Source: Streptomyces bathyalis (GTDB lineage Bacteria > Actinomycetota > Actinomycetes > Streptomycetales > Streptomycetaceae). From it: 64,000 nt of DNA. Below are positions 43,980-54,768 of this stretch, piece after piece. The position numbers and the translations under genes were made by a program. How positions within the stretch are numbered: position 1 is the stretch's first letter; every line of letters starts with the position of its first letter. The stretch lies in the NCBI RefSeq assembly GCF_015910445.1, contig NZ_CP048882.1:6197501-6261500 (forward strand). The letters are read 5' to 3'. Below the pieces are notes generated by a model. That model saw only the letters and a program-made list of their open reading frames with translations. It ran no database searches and was not told where the DNA came from.

Positions 43980-45629
43980 ATGAACGCAGCACGCCGCACC
44001 CGGCTCGATCAGCTGCCCGAGTGGCACGCGCTGGCCAAGCACCGTGAGGAGTTCGGCGACACACATCTGCGAACGCTCTTCGCCGACGATTCCGGCCGTG
44101 CCGAACGGTTCGGTGTGCAGGTGGGCGACCTATACCTCGACTACTCCAAGCATCTGGTGACGGACGAGACGCTGCGCCTGCTCCGGGAGCTGGCCGCGGC
44201 GTCCGGGGTGGCGGAGCTGCGCGATGCGATGTTCCGCGGCGAGAGGATCAACGTCACCGAGGACCGCGCCGTGCTCCACACCGCGCTGCGTACCCCTGCA
44301 GCGGCCCACGTCCGCGTCGACGGTGAGGACGTCGTGCAGAGGGTGCACGCGGTGCTGGCCAAGATGGCGCTCTTCGCCAACAAGGTCCGCGACGGCCACT
44401 GGACCGGCCACACCGGCAAGCGCATCAGGACCGTCGTCAACATCGGCATCGGCGGCTCCGACCTGGGGCCGAAGATGGCCTACGAGGCGCTGCGTCCGTA
44501 CACGCGGCGCGAGTTGGACTTCCGCTTCGTCTCGAACGTGGACGGTGCCGACCTGCACGAGGCCGTGCGGGACCTGGACCCGGCCGAGACCCTGTTCGTC
44601 GTCGCGTCGAAGACCTTCACCACCATCGAGACCATCACCAACGCGACCGCTGCCCGCCGGTGGTTGCTGAGCGGCCTGGGCGCGGGCGAGGACGCCGTCG
44701 CCAAGCATTTCGTCGCGGTCTCGACGAACGCCGGGAAAGTCTCCGAGTTCGGTATCGACACGGAGAACATGTTCGAATTCTGGGACTGGGTCGGCGGGCG
44801 CTACTCGTTCGACTCGGCCATCGGGCTCTCCCTCATGGTCGCCATCGGGCCGGACCATTTCAACGAGATGCTGGCCGGATTCCACTGCATCGACGAGCAC
44901 TTCCGCGAGGCGCCCCCGGAGGCCAACGGGCCTTTCCTGATGGGCCTGTTGGGCATCTGGTACAACAACTTCTTCGACGCGCAGTCCCACGCTGTGCTGC
45001 CCTACAGCCACTACTTCTCGCAGTTCACCGCCTATCTTCAGCAGCTGGACATGGAGTCGGACGGCAAGTCCACCGACCGCGAGGGCCGCCCCGTCAACTG
45101 GCAGACGGGCCCGATCGTCTGGGGTACTCCCGGCACCAACGGCCAGCACGCCTACTACCAACTCCTCCACCAGGGCACCAAGATGGTCCCCGCCGACCTC
45201 ATCGGCATCGCGCGCCCGGCTCCCGGCCTCGGTGAACTCGCAGGTCAGCACGACCTGTTGATGGCGAACCTGTTCGCCCAGGGGCAGGCGCTCGCCTTCG
45301 GCAAGACCGACGAGGAGGTACGCGCGGAGGGCGTCGCCGACGAGCAGGTGCCGCACCGCACGTTCCCCGGCAACCGTCCGACGACCACGATCCTTGCCGA
45401 GGAGCTGACGCCGTCCGTCCTGGGCCAGCTCATCGCGCTCTACGAGCACAAGGTCTTCGTGCAGGGCGCGGTGTGGAACATCGACAGCTTCGACCAGTGG
45501 GGGGTCGAGCTGGGGAAGGTCCTCGCGAAGCGGCTCGAGCCGGCCCTGACAGACGGCGCGGACGTCCCGGGCCTGGACGCCTCCACTTCGTCACTCGTCA
45601 GGCGGTACAGGGAGCTACGGGGTCGCTGA
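43980..45629 (+). CDS. pgi: Glucose-6-phosphate isomerase
   Basis: This 549-residue enzyme interconverts glucose-6-phosphate and fructose-6-phosphate. Family signatures are GIGGSDLGPKM (phosphate loop), FVSNVDGADLHEA, the catalytic Glu region FEFWDWVGGRYS, YSHYFSQFTAYLQQ, and the C-terminal signature in VQGAVWNIDSFDQWGVELGK. The length fits the bacterial long form. A purine-rich GAGGAAAAGG lies upstream of the ATG at a long spacing. It sits at the head of the sugar-phosphate region, opposite in strand to the pentose-phosphate operon, and ends at a very strong terminator. Confidence 0.98.
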   Translation: MNAARRTRLDQLPEWHALAKHREEFGDTHLRTLFADDSGRAERFGVQVGDLYLDYSKHLVTDETLRLLRELAAASGVAELRDAMFRGERINVTEDRAVLHTALRTPAAAHVRVDGEDVVQRVHAVLAKMALFANKVRDGHWTGHTGKRIRTVVNIGIGGSDLGPKMAYEALRPYTRRELDFRFVSNVDGADLHEAVRDLDPAETLFVVASKTFTTIETITNATAARRWLLSGLGAGEDAVAKHFVAVSTNAGKVSEFGIDTENMFEFWDWVGGRYSFDSAIGLSLMVAIGPDHFNEMLAGFHCIDEHFREAPPEANGPFLMGLLGIWYNNFFDAQSHAVLPYSHYFSQFTAYLQQLDMESDGKSTDREGRPVNWQTGPIVWGTPGTNGQHAYYQLLHQGTKMVPADLIGIARPAPGLGELAGQHDLLMANLFAQGQALAFGKTDEEVRAEGVADEQVPHRTFPGNRPTTTILAEELTPSVLGQLIALYEHKVFVQGAVWNIDSFDQWGVELGKVLAKRLEPALTDGADVPGLDASTSSLVRRYRELRGR

Positions 45630-45653
45630 TCGCCCGTTTCCCGGTGAGGCAGG

Positions 45654-45689
45654 GCCGGCTCCCGCCGGATGGTTCCGGCGGGAGCCGGC
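45654..45689 (+). terminator. Terminator of pgi
   Basis: A perfect 16-bp stem (45654-45669 with 45674-45689) and a TGGT loop, 25 bases beyond the stop. Confidence 0.88.
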
Positions 45690-45842
45690 CTTTGCTTCCA
45701 GGGTGTAAAAGGTGGGTTGCGGCAGTCGGTCAGGTCCTGAGTCAGGGCGGTTCCGTCCGACCTAGCGACCGCTCTGAGCTGCGCTTTCTTTTCTGTTCGA
45801 ATTGATGAACCGACAGCGGAAAACCGTCCCCCAAGAGACCGC

Positions 45843-45872
45843 TTGACAAGGGGCGAAGCGTGACCTCACAGT
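45843..45872 (+). promoter_or_regulatory. Candidate promoter of the dehydrogenase gene, with long leader
   Basis: TTGACA (45843-45848), a perfect -35, is followed after 18 bases by CACAGT as a possible -10. This would give a 5' leader of about 270 bases before GTG 46150. The whole gap 45690-46149 is visibly lower in G+C than its surroundings and contains no convincing gene. Confidence 0.4.
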
Positions 45873-46149
45873 AGGCGCTACGCACAACGCAACCAGATGC
45901 GTTCTCTGCGTAATTCCGATTAACCTTCTAGCGCCGTTTGAGGGCTCGCCACAAGCATGCCCTGCGGCGTAATTCTTCCTGCCCGTACGGTCGTCGATTG
46001 CCTGCGAGCGAGCCAAGCCGCTCGAATCAGCGGAAGAATTCCGCGAGTTCCCTGGGAATCAGCCCTGCCCTGGCCTTCCATGCCCGGGCGGCTCCAAACC
46101 TGTACGTGTGAGTAAGTGCCTATCAGTGACTGGAAAGGGTGAGTGCCAA

Positions 46150-47601
46150 GTGACACATTCAGCTGTCGAGACGCCGCTGCAGGTTCTCGAGCATGAGCCC
46201 TATCTGCAGGTCACATGGCGCGACACCAAGACCTCCGCCCGGGGTTTCGTCGTGATCGACGAGCTGGTGTGCGGTATCGCCACCGGCGGTCTGCGTATGC
46301 GGCCCGGCTGCACACTGAACGAGGTCGGTGAGCTCGCCCGGGAAATGACCCTGAAGATGGGCGCGTTCGGAATTCACGTCGGCGGCGCCAAGGGCGGTAT
46401 CGACTTCGACCCTTCGGACCCGCAGGCCGAAGAAGTGCGGGAGCGGTTCCTGGAAGGCGTCCGGCCCCTGCTGGAACGCTTCTGGGTCACGGCAGGCGAC
46501 CTGGGTACGGGGCAGGAGCAGCTCAACCGCGCCTTCTCCCGCGTCGGCATCGGTGAGACCTCGTTCCACGCGGCCGTGGTCCGCTCCGAGGACGAGGCCG
46601 AGGTGCGCGAGCGCATCCACCAGGCATTCACCGCGGAGACCGAGGGCCTGAAGCTGTCGGAGCTGATCGGCGGCTACGGCGTGGCCGAGGCCGCGCTGGC
46701 GGCGCTGGAGCACCGGGACATCCCCGCCGGGTCTGCCCGCGCGGTCGTGCAGGGCTTCGGCGCGATGGGCGGATCCACGGCGCTGTACCTCGAGCACGCC
46801 GGGGTGAAGGTCGTGGGGATCACGGATGCCCAGGGCATGATCCTCAACGAGTCGCGGGGCCTCGACGTGGAGCTCCTTCTCTCCGCGCGGACCACCAGCG
46901 GCATCATCGACCGCTCGGTGCTGCGCGAGGACGACGTGGAGCGGCCCGGCGACGAGTGGCTGGGCCTGGACGTGGACGTGCTGGTGCCGGCTGCCGTCGG
47001 GCACACGATCACCGCGGACAACTGTGACCGCATCCGCGGCAAGTTCGTCGTGGAGGCGGCGAACGTGCCGACGACTCCCGAGGCCGAGCAGCTTCTGCTG
47101 GAGCGCGGGGTCACGGTGATCCCCGACTTCATCGCCAACACCGGCGCCGCCGCCGGGGCTTGGTGGGTCATTCTCGGCGAGGTGGTCAGCCCCTCCGGTG
47201 CGTGCATCCGGCTGTCGGAGCAGATCCGTCCGCTGGTCCGCGACCTGATGAACCGGGCCGACGGCTCCGCGCTGTCGGTGCGGACCGAGGGAATCCTGTT
47301 CGCGAAGGAGAACTCGCAGCGGATGATCGACGAGTACGGCGGGGCGGTGGCGTTCCGCGACCTCTTCCCCGACATGGGGCAGGAGCAGTACCTCGCCGAC
47401 AGCGACGCGGAGCCGGCGGCCGAGCTCGAGACCGTCGCGGACATCGGCGAGACCGTCATCCACCCGCCGAACGGTGTCGCCTTCCCGGCGTCGTCCGACC
47501 TGGCCGACCCCTCCCTGGTGGAGACCGGCAGGCAGCCCGCCGCAGCATTCCCGGCGTACTGGCCGGGACCTGCCGATGAGGCGGCCGACGGCCAGGCCTG
47601 A
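46150..47601 (+). CDS. Glu/Leu/Phe/Val dehydrogenase-family enzyme
   Basis: This 483-residue amino-acid dehydrogenase fold has the N-terminal dimerisation/catalytic domain motifs GIATGGLRMRPGCTL, LKMGAFGIHVGGAKGGIDFDP with the active-site lysine region, and GDLGTGQEQ. The Rossmann NAD(P) site is VVQGFGAMGGSTALYL. VLVPAAVGHTIT and EAANVPTTPEA follow, then IPDFIANTGAAAGAW. It probably deaminates glutamate or a related amino acid reversibly; specificity cannot be called. The C-terminal 60 residues form a variable tail. The start GTG 46150 is preceded by AAAGGG at 10 bases; an in-frame GTG at 46108 is possible. It lies between pgi and the pentose-phosphate operon. Confidence 0.88.
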   Translation: MTHSAVETPLQVLEHEPYLQVTWRDTKTSARGFVVIDELVCGIATGGLRMRPGCTLNEVGELAREMTLKMGAFGIHVGGAKGGIDFDPSDPQAEEVRERFLEGVRPLLERFWVTAGDLGTGQEQLNRAFSRVGIGETSFHAAVVRSEDEAEVRERIHQAFTAETEGLKLSELIGGYGVAEAALAALEHRDIPAGSARAVVQGFGAMGGSTALYLEHAGVKVVGITDAQGMILNESRGLDVELLLSARTTSGIIDRSVLREDDVERPGDEWLGLDVDVLVPAAVGHTITADNCDRIRGKFVVEAANVPTTPEAEQLLLERGVTVIPDFIANTGAAAGAWWVILGEVVSPSGACIRLSEQIRPLVRDLMNRADGSALSVRTEGILFAKENSQRMIDEYGGAVAFRDLFPDMGQEQYLADSDAEPAAELETVADIGETVIHPPNGVAFPASSDLADPSLVETGRQPAAAFPAYWPGPADEAADGQA

Positions 47602-47618
47602 GCCCGCAGCGCGCACAG

Positions 47619-47665
47619 ATGACGGTGCCCCGCGGCCGGAACTCTCGGCCGCGGGGCACCGTCAT
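47619..47665. terminator. Bidirectional terminator between the dehydrogenase gene and pgl
   Basis: A perfect 20-bp stem (47619-47638 with 47646-47665) and a 7-nt loop lie in the gap between convergent genes. Confidence 0.88.
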
Positions 47666-47741
47666 GTCCCTCGAGGACACCGGGTGGCTGCGCTTCTTCC
47701 GGTTGGTGGCGACGGGCGGGGCCGGCGCGTGAGCTCCGGCT

Positions 47742-48530
47742 TCAGGAACGCGCGGACGGCGGAAGGAGATCGCTCGGCAGCTTTGCGGCGGCCGCCTCGT
47801 CGAGGAGCCAGAGCGTTCCGTCGCGGCCGCGAGCACCCGCGGCCGGGGCCTGTGACTCGTCCGTCTCCGACAGGGCGCGAGCCACGGCCTGAGACTTGTC
47901 CTCGCCCGCCGCCAGGAGCCACACCTCACGTGCCGCCCGGATCGCGGGAAGCGTGAGCGAGATGCGTACGGGCGGCGGCTTCGGCGAGTCGTGCACGCCG
48001 ACGGCCATGCGCTCGGCCTCGCGGACTCCGGGGTGCCCCGGGAAGAGCGAGGCCACATGTGTGTCGGGGCCGACGCCCAGCAGAAGCACGTCGAAGGAGG
48101 GGACGCGCCCGTGGTCCTCCGGGCCTGCCGCGGCGGCGAGTTCGGACTCGTACGCCCCCGCCGCGGCCTCCACGTCGTTGCCGTACGCACCGTCGGACGC
48201 AGCCATCGGATGGACGCGGGCGGGGTCGAGGGGCACGGAGTCGAGCAGGGCGTCACGCGCCTGAGTGACGTTGCGCTCCGGGTGGCCCTCGGGGAGGAAC
48301 CGCTCGTCGCCCCACCACACGTCCAGCCGGGAGAAGTCGACGGAGTCGCGGGCGGGCGAGGAGGCCAGCGCGGCGAGCAGCCCGTTGCCGTTCCGTCCCC
48401 CCGTCAGCACCACCGAGGCGCTGCCGCGCGCCGACTGTGCTTCGGCCACCCGGGAGACGAGCCGTTCCGCCGCCGCCCGGGCCATCTCGTCCTTGTCGCC
48501 GTGCACGAAGACCTGGGCGGCGGGACTCAC
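47742..48530 (-). CDS. pgl: 6-phosphogluconolactonase
   Basis: This 262-residue lactonase opens 6-phosphogluconolactone in the oxidative pentose-phosphate pathway. Signatures of the glucosamine-6-phosphate isomerase/6PGL fold are VVLTGGRNGNGLLAAL, DVWWGDERFLPEGHPERN, DVLLLGVGPDTHVASLFPGHP and SLTLPAI. The GTG start overlaps the opcA stop as GTGA, so translation is coupled. It is the last gene of the tkt-tal-zwf-opcA-pgl operon. Confidence 0.96.
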   Translation of the reverse strand: MSPAAQVFVHGDKDEMARAAAERLVSRVAEAQSARGSASVVLTGGRNGNGLLAALASSPARDSVDFSRLDVWWGDERFLPEGHPERNVTQARDALLDSVPLDPARVHPMAASDGAYGNDVEAAAGAYESELAAAAGPEDHGRVPSFDVLLLGVGPDTHVASLFPGHPGVREAERMAVGVHDSPKPPPVRISLTLPAIRAAREVWLLAAGEDKSQAVARALSETDESQAPAAGARGRDGTLWLLDEAAAAKLPSDLLPPSARS

Positions 48531-49618
48531 TTCTTCGCCGCCCTCTTCGCGGTGGACTTGGCGGCCTTCTTCGCAGCCGCGGGCTGCTTCGCCGACTCCT
48601 CCTCCGCCTGCGGGTGTGCCTGCGTCTGCTTGCGGCTGCCGCCGCTGCCGCCACCGTTTCCGCCCGTCCGCGTTCCGGCGCCCCTGCCTTTGCCCTTGCC
48701 GGATCCCTTCGTGGCGGACTGCACGGCCGACGCGTACGCCTCGTCCGGGTCCAGGCGGCGCAGTTCCTCCGCGATCAGCTCGGACATGCCCCGCCGGTGC
48801 AGTGCCACATGCCGGTCCGGCTGTCCCGGTACGGCCAGTTCGGCCAGCGAGCCGTCCGCGCGGTCCAGGCAGATCGCGCCGTCGGCGGTTTCCATCCGTA
48901 CGGCCGTGATGCCGGGGCCGTCGGTGACCTTGCGTTCGACGGGCACCCGCAGTCGCTCGGCCAGCCACATCCCGAGCAGCTCCGCCGAGGGGTTGTGCCC
49001 CTCGCCCTCGACCACGGCCGAACGCACCTTCAGGGACTGCTGGTCCAGGCCCGCCGCGAGCACGCTGCGCCAGGGCGTCAGCCGCGTCCACGACAGGTCG
49101 GTGTCGCCGGGCGCGTACGTCTCGCCGCGCAGTTTCAGCTCGCCGACCGGGTCCTCCGCGGCGGCCGCGTCGGTGATGCGGCGCTGTCCGAGCGTGCCGA
49201 GCTTGTCGTCCGAGGGATGCTCCGGGGCGTCGTCCGGCCACCAGACCACGACGGGTGCGTCCGGCAGCAGCAGCGGCAGCACGACGCTGTAGGCGTGCGA
49301 GGCCAACTCGCCGTGCAGACGCAGCAGTACGGTCTCGCCCGTGCCGGAGTCGCTGCCCACCCGCACCTCGGCGTCGAGCCTGGCCATCGCGCGGTCGCGC
49401 GGCGAGCGGCCGGGACGGCGGATGACGACCAGGATGCGCGAGGGGTGTTCCTTCGACGCCTCGCTCGCCGCCTTCAGAGCGTCGTAGTGGTTGCCCTCGT
49501 CGGTGACGATCACCAGCGTGAGGACCATGCCGACGGCGGGGGAGCCGATCGAGCGCCGTGCCTGGACGAGGGTGGTGTTGATCTGGCTGGAATTGGTGTC
49601 CGTGAGGTCGATGTTCAT
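48527..49618 (-). CDS. opcA: Glucose-6-phosphate dehydrogenase assembly protein OpcA
   Basis: This 363-residue actinobacterial OpcA is needed for assembly or activity of glucose-6-phosphate dehydrogenase. Conserved parts are DTNSSQINTTLVQARR at the N-terminus, LPLLLPDAPVVVWWP, DLSWTRLTPWR and the C-terminal LRRLDPDEAYASAV. The last 60 residues are an unusual Gly/Lys/Ala-rich basic tail (KGSGKGKGRGAG and AAAKKAAKSTAKRAAKK). The ATG at 49618 overlaps the zwf stop (ATGA). Confidence 0.96.
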   Translation of the reverse strand: MNIDLTDTNSSQINTTLVQARRSIGSPAVGMVLTLVIVTDEGNHYDALKAASEASKEHPSRILVVIRRPGRSPRDRAMARLDAEVRVGSDSGTGETVLLRLHGELASHAYSVVLPLLLPDAPVVVWWPDDAPEHPSDDKLGTLGQRRITDAAAAEDPVGELKLRGETYAPGDTDLSWTRLTPWRSVLAAGLDQQSLKVRSAVVEGEGHNPSAELLGMWLAERLRVPVERKVTDGPGITAVRMETADGAICLDRADGSLAELAVPGQPDRHVALHRRGMSELIAEELRRLDPDEAYASAVQSATKGSGKGKGRGAGTRTGGNGGGSGGSRKQTQAHPQAEEESAKQPAAAKKAAKSTAKRAAKK

Positions 49619-51141
49619 GGCCGGCGCCAGCTCCGTCCGTCGCGTGCGAGCATCTGGTCGGCTCCCTGGGGACCCCAGGTGCCGGCCGCGTACTGCTCGG
49701 GCCTGCCGTGCTTCTCCCAGTAGTGCTCGACGGGGTCGAGGATCTCCCACGACCGCTCGACCTCCTGGTGCCTGGGGAAGAGATTCGCGTCGCCGAGCAG
49801 GACATCGAGCAGCAGGCGTTCGTACGCCTCCGGGCTGGACTCGGTGAAGGACTCGCCGTACGCGAAGTCCATCGTCACGTCGCGGATCTCCATCTGCGTG
49901 CCGGGCACCTTCGAACCGAACCGGATGGTGATGCCCTCGTCCGGCTGTACGCGGATGACGAGGGCGTTCTGGCCGAGTTCCTGGGTGTCGGTCGCGTCGA
50001 AGGGGGAGTGCGGCGCGCGCTGGAAGACGACCGCGATCTCGGTGACGCGCCGGCCCAGGCGCTTGCCCGTACGCAGATAGAAGGGCACTCCGGCCCAGCG
50101 GCGGTTGTCGATCTCCAGGCGCATGGCCGCGAAGGTGTCGGTCTTCGACTTCGGGTCGATGCCGTCTTCCTCCAGGTAGCCCTTCACCTTCAGGCCGCCC
50201 TGCCAGCCGGCCGTGTACTGGCCGCGCACCGTGTGCTTGCCGAGATCGTTCGGCAGCCGCACCGCGTTGAGCACCTTGAGCTTCTCGGTGAGCAGGGCCT
50301 TGGCGCCGAAGGAGGCGGGCTCCTCCATGGCCGTGAGGGCCAGCAGCTGGAGCAGGTGGTTCTGGATCACGTCGCGGGCGGAGCCGATGCCGTCGTAGTA
50401 GCCGGCGCGTCCGCCGATGCCGATGTCCTCGGCCATGGTGATCTGCACATGGTCGACGTAACTGCGGTTCCACAGCGGCTCGAACATCGTGTTGGCGAAG
50501 CGCAGCGCCAGGATGTTCTGGACGGTCTCCTTGCCCAGGTAGTGGTCGATGCGGAAGACCTGTTCGGGGTGGAAGACGTCGTGCACGATCGCATTCAGCT
50601 GCTGGGCGCTGGGCAGATCGCGTCCGAAGGGCTTCTCGATGACGGCGCGACGCCACGAGCCCTCGCCGCTCTCCGAGAGCCCGTGCTTCTTCAGCTGCGA
50701 GACCACGGTGGGGAAGAACTTCGGCGGCACCGAGAGGTAGAAGGCGAAGTTGCCTCCCGTGCCACGGGACTTGTCCAGCTCCTCGATCGTCGACTTGAGG
50801 GTGCGGAACGCCTCGTCGTCGTCGAAGACGCCCGGCACGAAGCGCATGCCTTGCGAGAGCTGCTCCCAGACCTCCTCGCGGAAGGGCGTTCGCGCGTGCT
50901 CCTTGACGGACTCGTGCACGACCTGCGCGAAGTCCTCGTGCTCCCAGTCCCGGCGGGCGAAGCCGACGAGGGAGAAGCCCGGCGGGAGCAGACCACGGTT
51001 CGCGAGGTCGTAAACGGCAGGCATCAGCTTTTTACGTGACAAATCACCCGTGACGCCGAAAATGACCAGCCCGGACGGTCCCGCGATGCGCGGGAGCCGC
51101 CGGTCCAGTGCGTCACGCAGCGGATTGGCTGCGTCGGTCAA
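49615..51141 (-). CDS. zwf: Glucose-6-phosphate 1-dehydrogenase
   Basis: This 508-residue enzyme oxidises glucose-6-phosphate and makes NADPH. The nucleotide motif is LVIFGVTGDLSRKKLMPAVY, the active site RIDHYLGKE, and the substrate region EKPFGRDLPSAQ. The start is a TTG at 51141: the codons before it contain no ATG or GTG in a suitable place, and AAGGAGGCGTAAGG just upstream supplies the ribosome-binding site, overlapping the tal stop codon. The protein then begins LTDAANPLRDALDRRLPRIAG, close to other Streptomyces Zwf proteins. It is 5 bases from tal and overlaps opcA by 4 bases. Confidence 0.96.
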   Translation of the reverse strand: MTDAANPLRDALDRRLPRIAGPSGLVIFGVTGDLSRKKLMPAVYDLANRGLLPPGFSLVGFARRDWEHEDFAQVVHESVKEHARTPFREEVWEQLSQGMRFVPGVFDDDEAFRTLKSTIEELDKSRGTGGNFAFYLSVPPKFFPTVVSQLKKHGLSESGEGSWRRAVIEKPFGRDLPSAQQLNAIVHDVFHPEQVFRIDHYLGKETVQNILALRFANTMFEPLWNRSYVDHVQITMAEDIGIGGRAGYYDGIGSARDVIQNHLLQLLALTAMEEPASFGAKALLTEKLKVLNAVRLPNDLGKHTVRGQYTAGWQGGLKVKGYLEEDGIDPKSKTDTFAAMRLEIDNRRWAGVPFYLRTGKRLGRRVTEIAVVFQRAPHSPFDATDTQELGQNALVIRVQPDEGITIRFGSKVPGTQMEIRDVTMDFAYGESFTESSPEAYERLLLDVLLGDANLFPRHQEVERSWEILDPVEHYWEKHGRPEQYAAGTWGPQGADQMLARDGRSWRRP

Positions 51142-51146
51142 CTTCC

Positions 51147-52289
51147 TTACGCCTCCTTCGGCGTGAGGCGCTTGAGTTCCGCCTCGGTGGAAGACAGCAG
51201 TTCGTTCCAGGACGCCTCGAACTTCTCGAGGCCTTCGTCCTCCAGGACCTGCACGACGTCGTCGTAGGAGATGCCCTGAGCGGCGACGGCGTCGAGGACC
51301 GCCTGGGCGTCCGCGTAGCTCGTGCGCACGGTGTCGCCGGTGATCTCGCCGTGGTCGTCGGCGGCCTTCAAGGTGGCCTCCGGCATGGTGTTGACCGTGT
51401 TCGGGGCGACGAGTTCCGCGACGTAGAGGGTGTCCGGGAGCGTCGGGTCCTTCACGCCCGTCGAGGCCCACAGCGGGCGCTGGCTGTTGGCGCCGGCGCG
51501 CTCCAGGGCCTTCCAGCGCTCCGGCGGTTCGGAGGAGCCGTCGGCCGGGCCGAAGACCTGCTCGTAAGCCTGATAGGCGAGGCGGGCGTTGGCGATGGCG
51601 GCCTTGCCTTTGAGCTCCTTGGCCTCCTCGGTGCCGACGGCGTCCAGACGCTTGTCGATCTCCGTGTCCACGCGGGAGACGAAGAAGGACGCGACGGAGT
51701 GGATCGTCGAGAGGTCCATGCCCAGAGCCTTGGCCTTCTCCAGGCCCGCCTGGAAGGCGTCCATGACCTCGCGGTACCGCTCCAGCGAGAAGATCAGCGT
51801 GACGTTGACGCTGATGCCCTTGCCGATGGTCTCGGTGATGGCGGGCAGGCCGGCCTTTGTCGCCGGGATCTTGATGAAGGTGTTGGGGCGGTCCACCAGC
51901 CAGGCCAGCTGACGCGCCTCGGCGACGGTCGGCTTCGTCTTGTGCGCCAGGCGCGGGTCGACCTCGATGGAGACCCGGCCGTCCTTGCCGCCGGTGGCGT
52001 CGAAGACCGGACGCAGCACGTCCGCGGCGTCCCGCACATCGGCGGTGGTGATCATGCGCAGCGCCTCCTCGACCGTGACGCCGCGCGAGGCGAGGTCGGA
52101 GACCTGCTGGTCGTACTTGTCGTCGGAAGAGATGGCCTTCTGGAAGATCGTCGGGTTCGTCGTGACGCCCACCACGTGCTGCTCGTCGATGAGTTCGCCC
52201 AGGTTGCCCGACGTGATCCGGTGACGGGACAGGTCATCCAGCCAGATCGCGACGCCTTCGTCGGAGAGGCGCTTGAGAGCGTCTGTCAT
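51147..52289 (-). CDS. tal: Transaldolase
   Basis: This 380-residue transaldolase transfers a dihydroxyacetone unit between sugar phosphates. Signatures are GVTTNPTIFQKAI at the N-terminus, DGRVSIEVDPRLA, the active-site lysine strand FIKIPATKAGL and the following ISVNVTLIFSLERY. It is of the longer actinobacterial type. ATG 52289 is preceded by AGGAGA at 9 bases; the frame extends further upstream inside tkt without conserved sequence. It is 49 bases from tkt and 5 bases from zwf. Confidence 0.97.
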   Translation of the reverse strand: MTDALKRLSDEGVAIWLDDLSRHRITSGNLGELIDEQHVVGVTTNPTIFQKAISSDDKYDQQVSDLASRGVTVEEALRMITTADVRDAADVLRPVFDATGGKDGRVSIEVDPRLAHKTKPTVAEARQLAWLVDRPNTFIKIPATKAGLPAITETIGKGISVNVTLIFSLERYREVMDAFQAGLEKAKALGMDLSTIHSVASFFVSRVDTEIDKRLDAVGTEEAKELKGKAAIANARLAYQAYEQVFGPADGSSEPPERWKALERAGANSQRPLWASTGVKDPTLPDTLYVAELVAPNTVNTMPEATLKAADDHGEITGDTVRTSYADAQAVLDAVAAQGISYDDVVQVLEDEGLEKFEASWNELLSSTEAELKRLTPKEA

Positions 52290-52338
52290 GGGAATTGCAT
52301 CTCCTGCTTGTCGTAGCTTTCTGTACGTGTCGGGGGCG

Positions 52339-54414
<2,076 letters not shown>

Positions 54415-54768
54415 CCTGAGTCAGGGCTCCTCTCCACAAGTCGGTGACCGGTGCCGTTGCGCTCACCGGCGGTGTCGAGCGTACCCCTGTGCTACACGCA
54501 TCTCTTCCGGGTGCTCACCAACGGCGCACCGACACTTGCGGGAACAACACGCGCTGCGCCGCGATTCCCTGCGCACGGCGGCGAGTCGCTCCTCGTGCGG
54601 CGTAGCGGACCGTGCGGCGGCGACTGCGCGCGGAGGGCGCGGCGGCAGCTTCGCGAGACCCCCCGCGCAAGGCGCATACCGGCGCCGTCTAAAGTGGCGT
54701 GGTACGCGCGAGCCTTACGGAACGTGCACTGTTCCCGCTCGCATTTCATGTATTGATCAGGGGTGTTC
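54415..54768. other. Divergent promoter region between tkt and ctaB
   Basis: This 354-base gap must hold the promoters of the pentose-phosphate operon (minus strand) and ctaB (plus strand). A plus-strand TAAAGT near 54689 could be a -10 for ctaB. No perfect -35 and no operator-like repeat could be picked with confidence, and no gene is seen. Confidence 0.4.

Noticed and set aside
45920..46156. 78-codon frame on the minus strand upstream of the dehydrogenase gene
   Set aside because: Lies in low-GC non-coding DNA, lacks codon bias and a ribosome-binding site.
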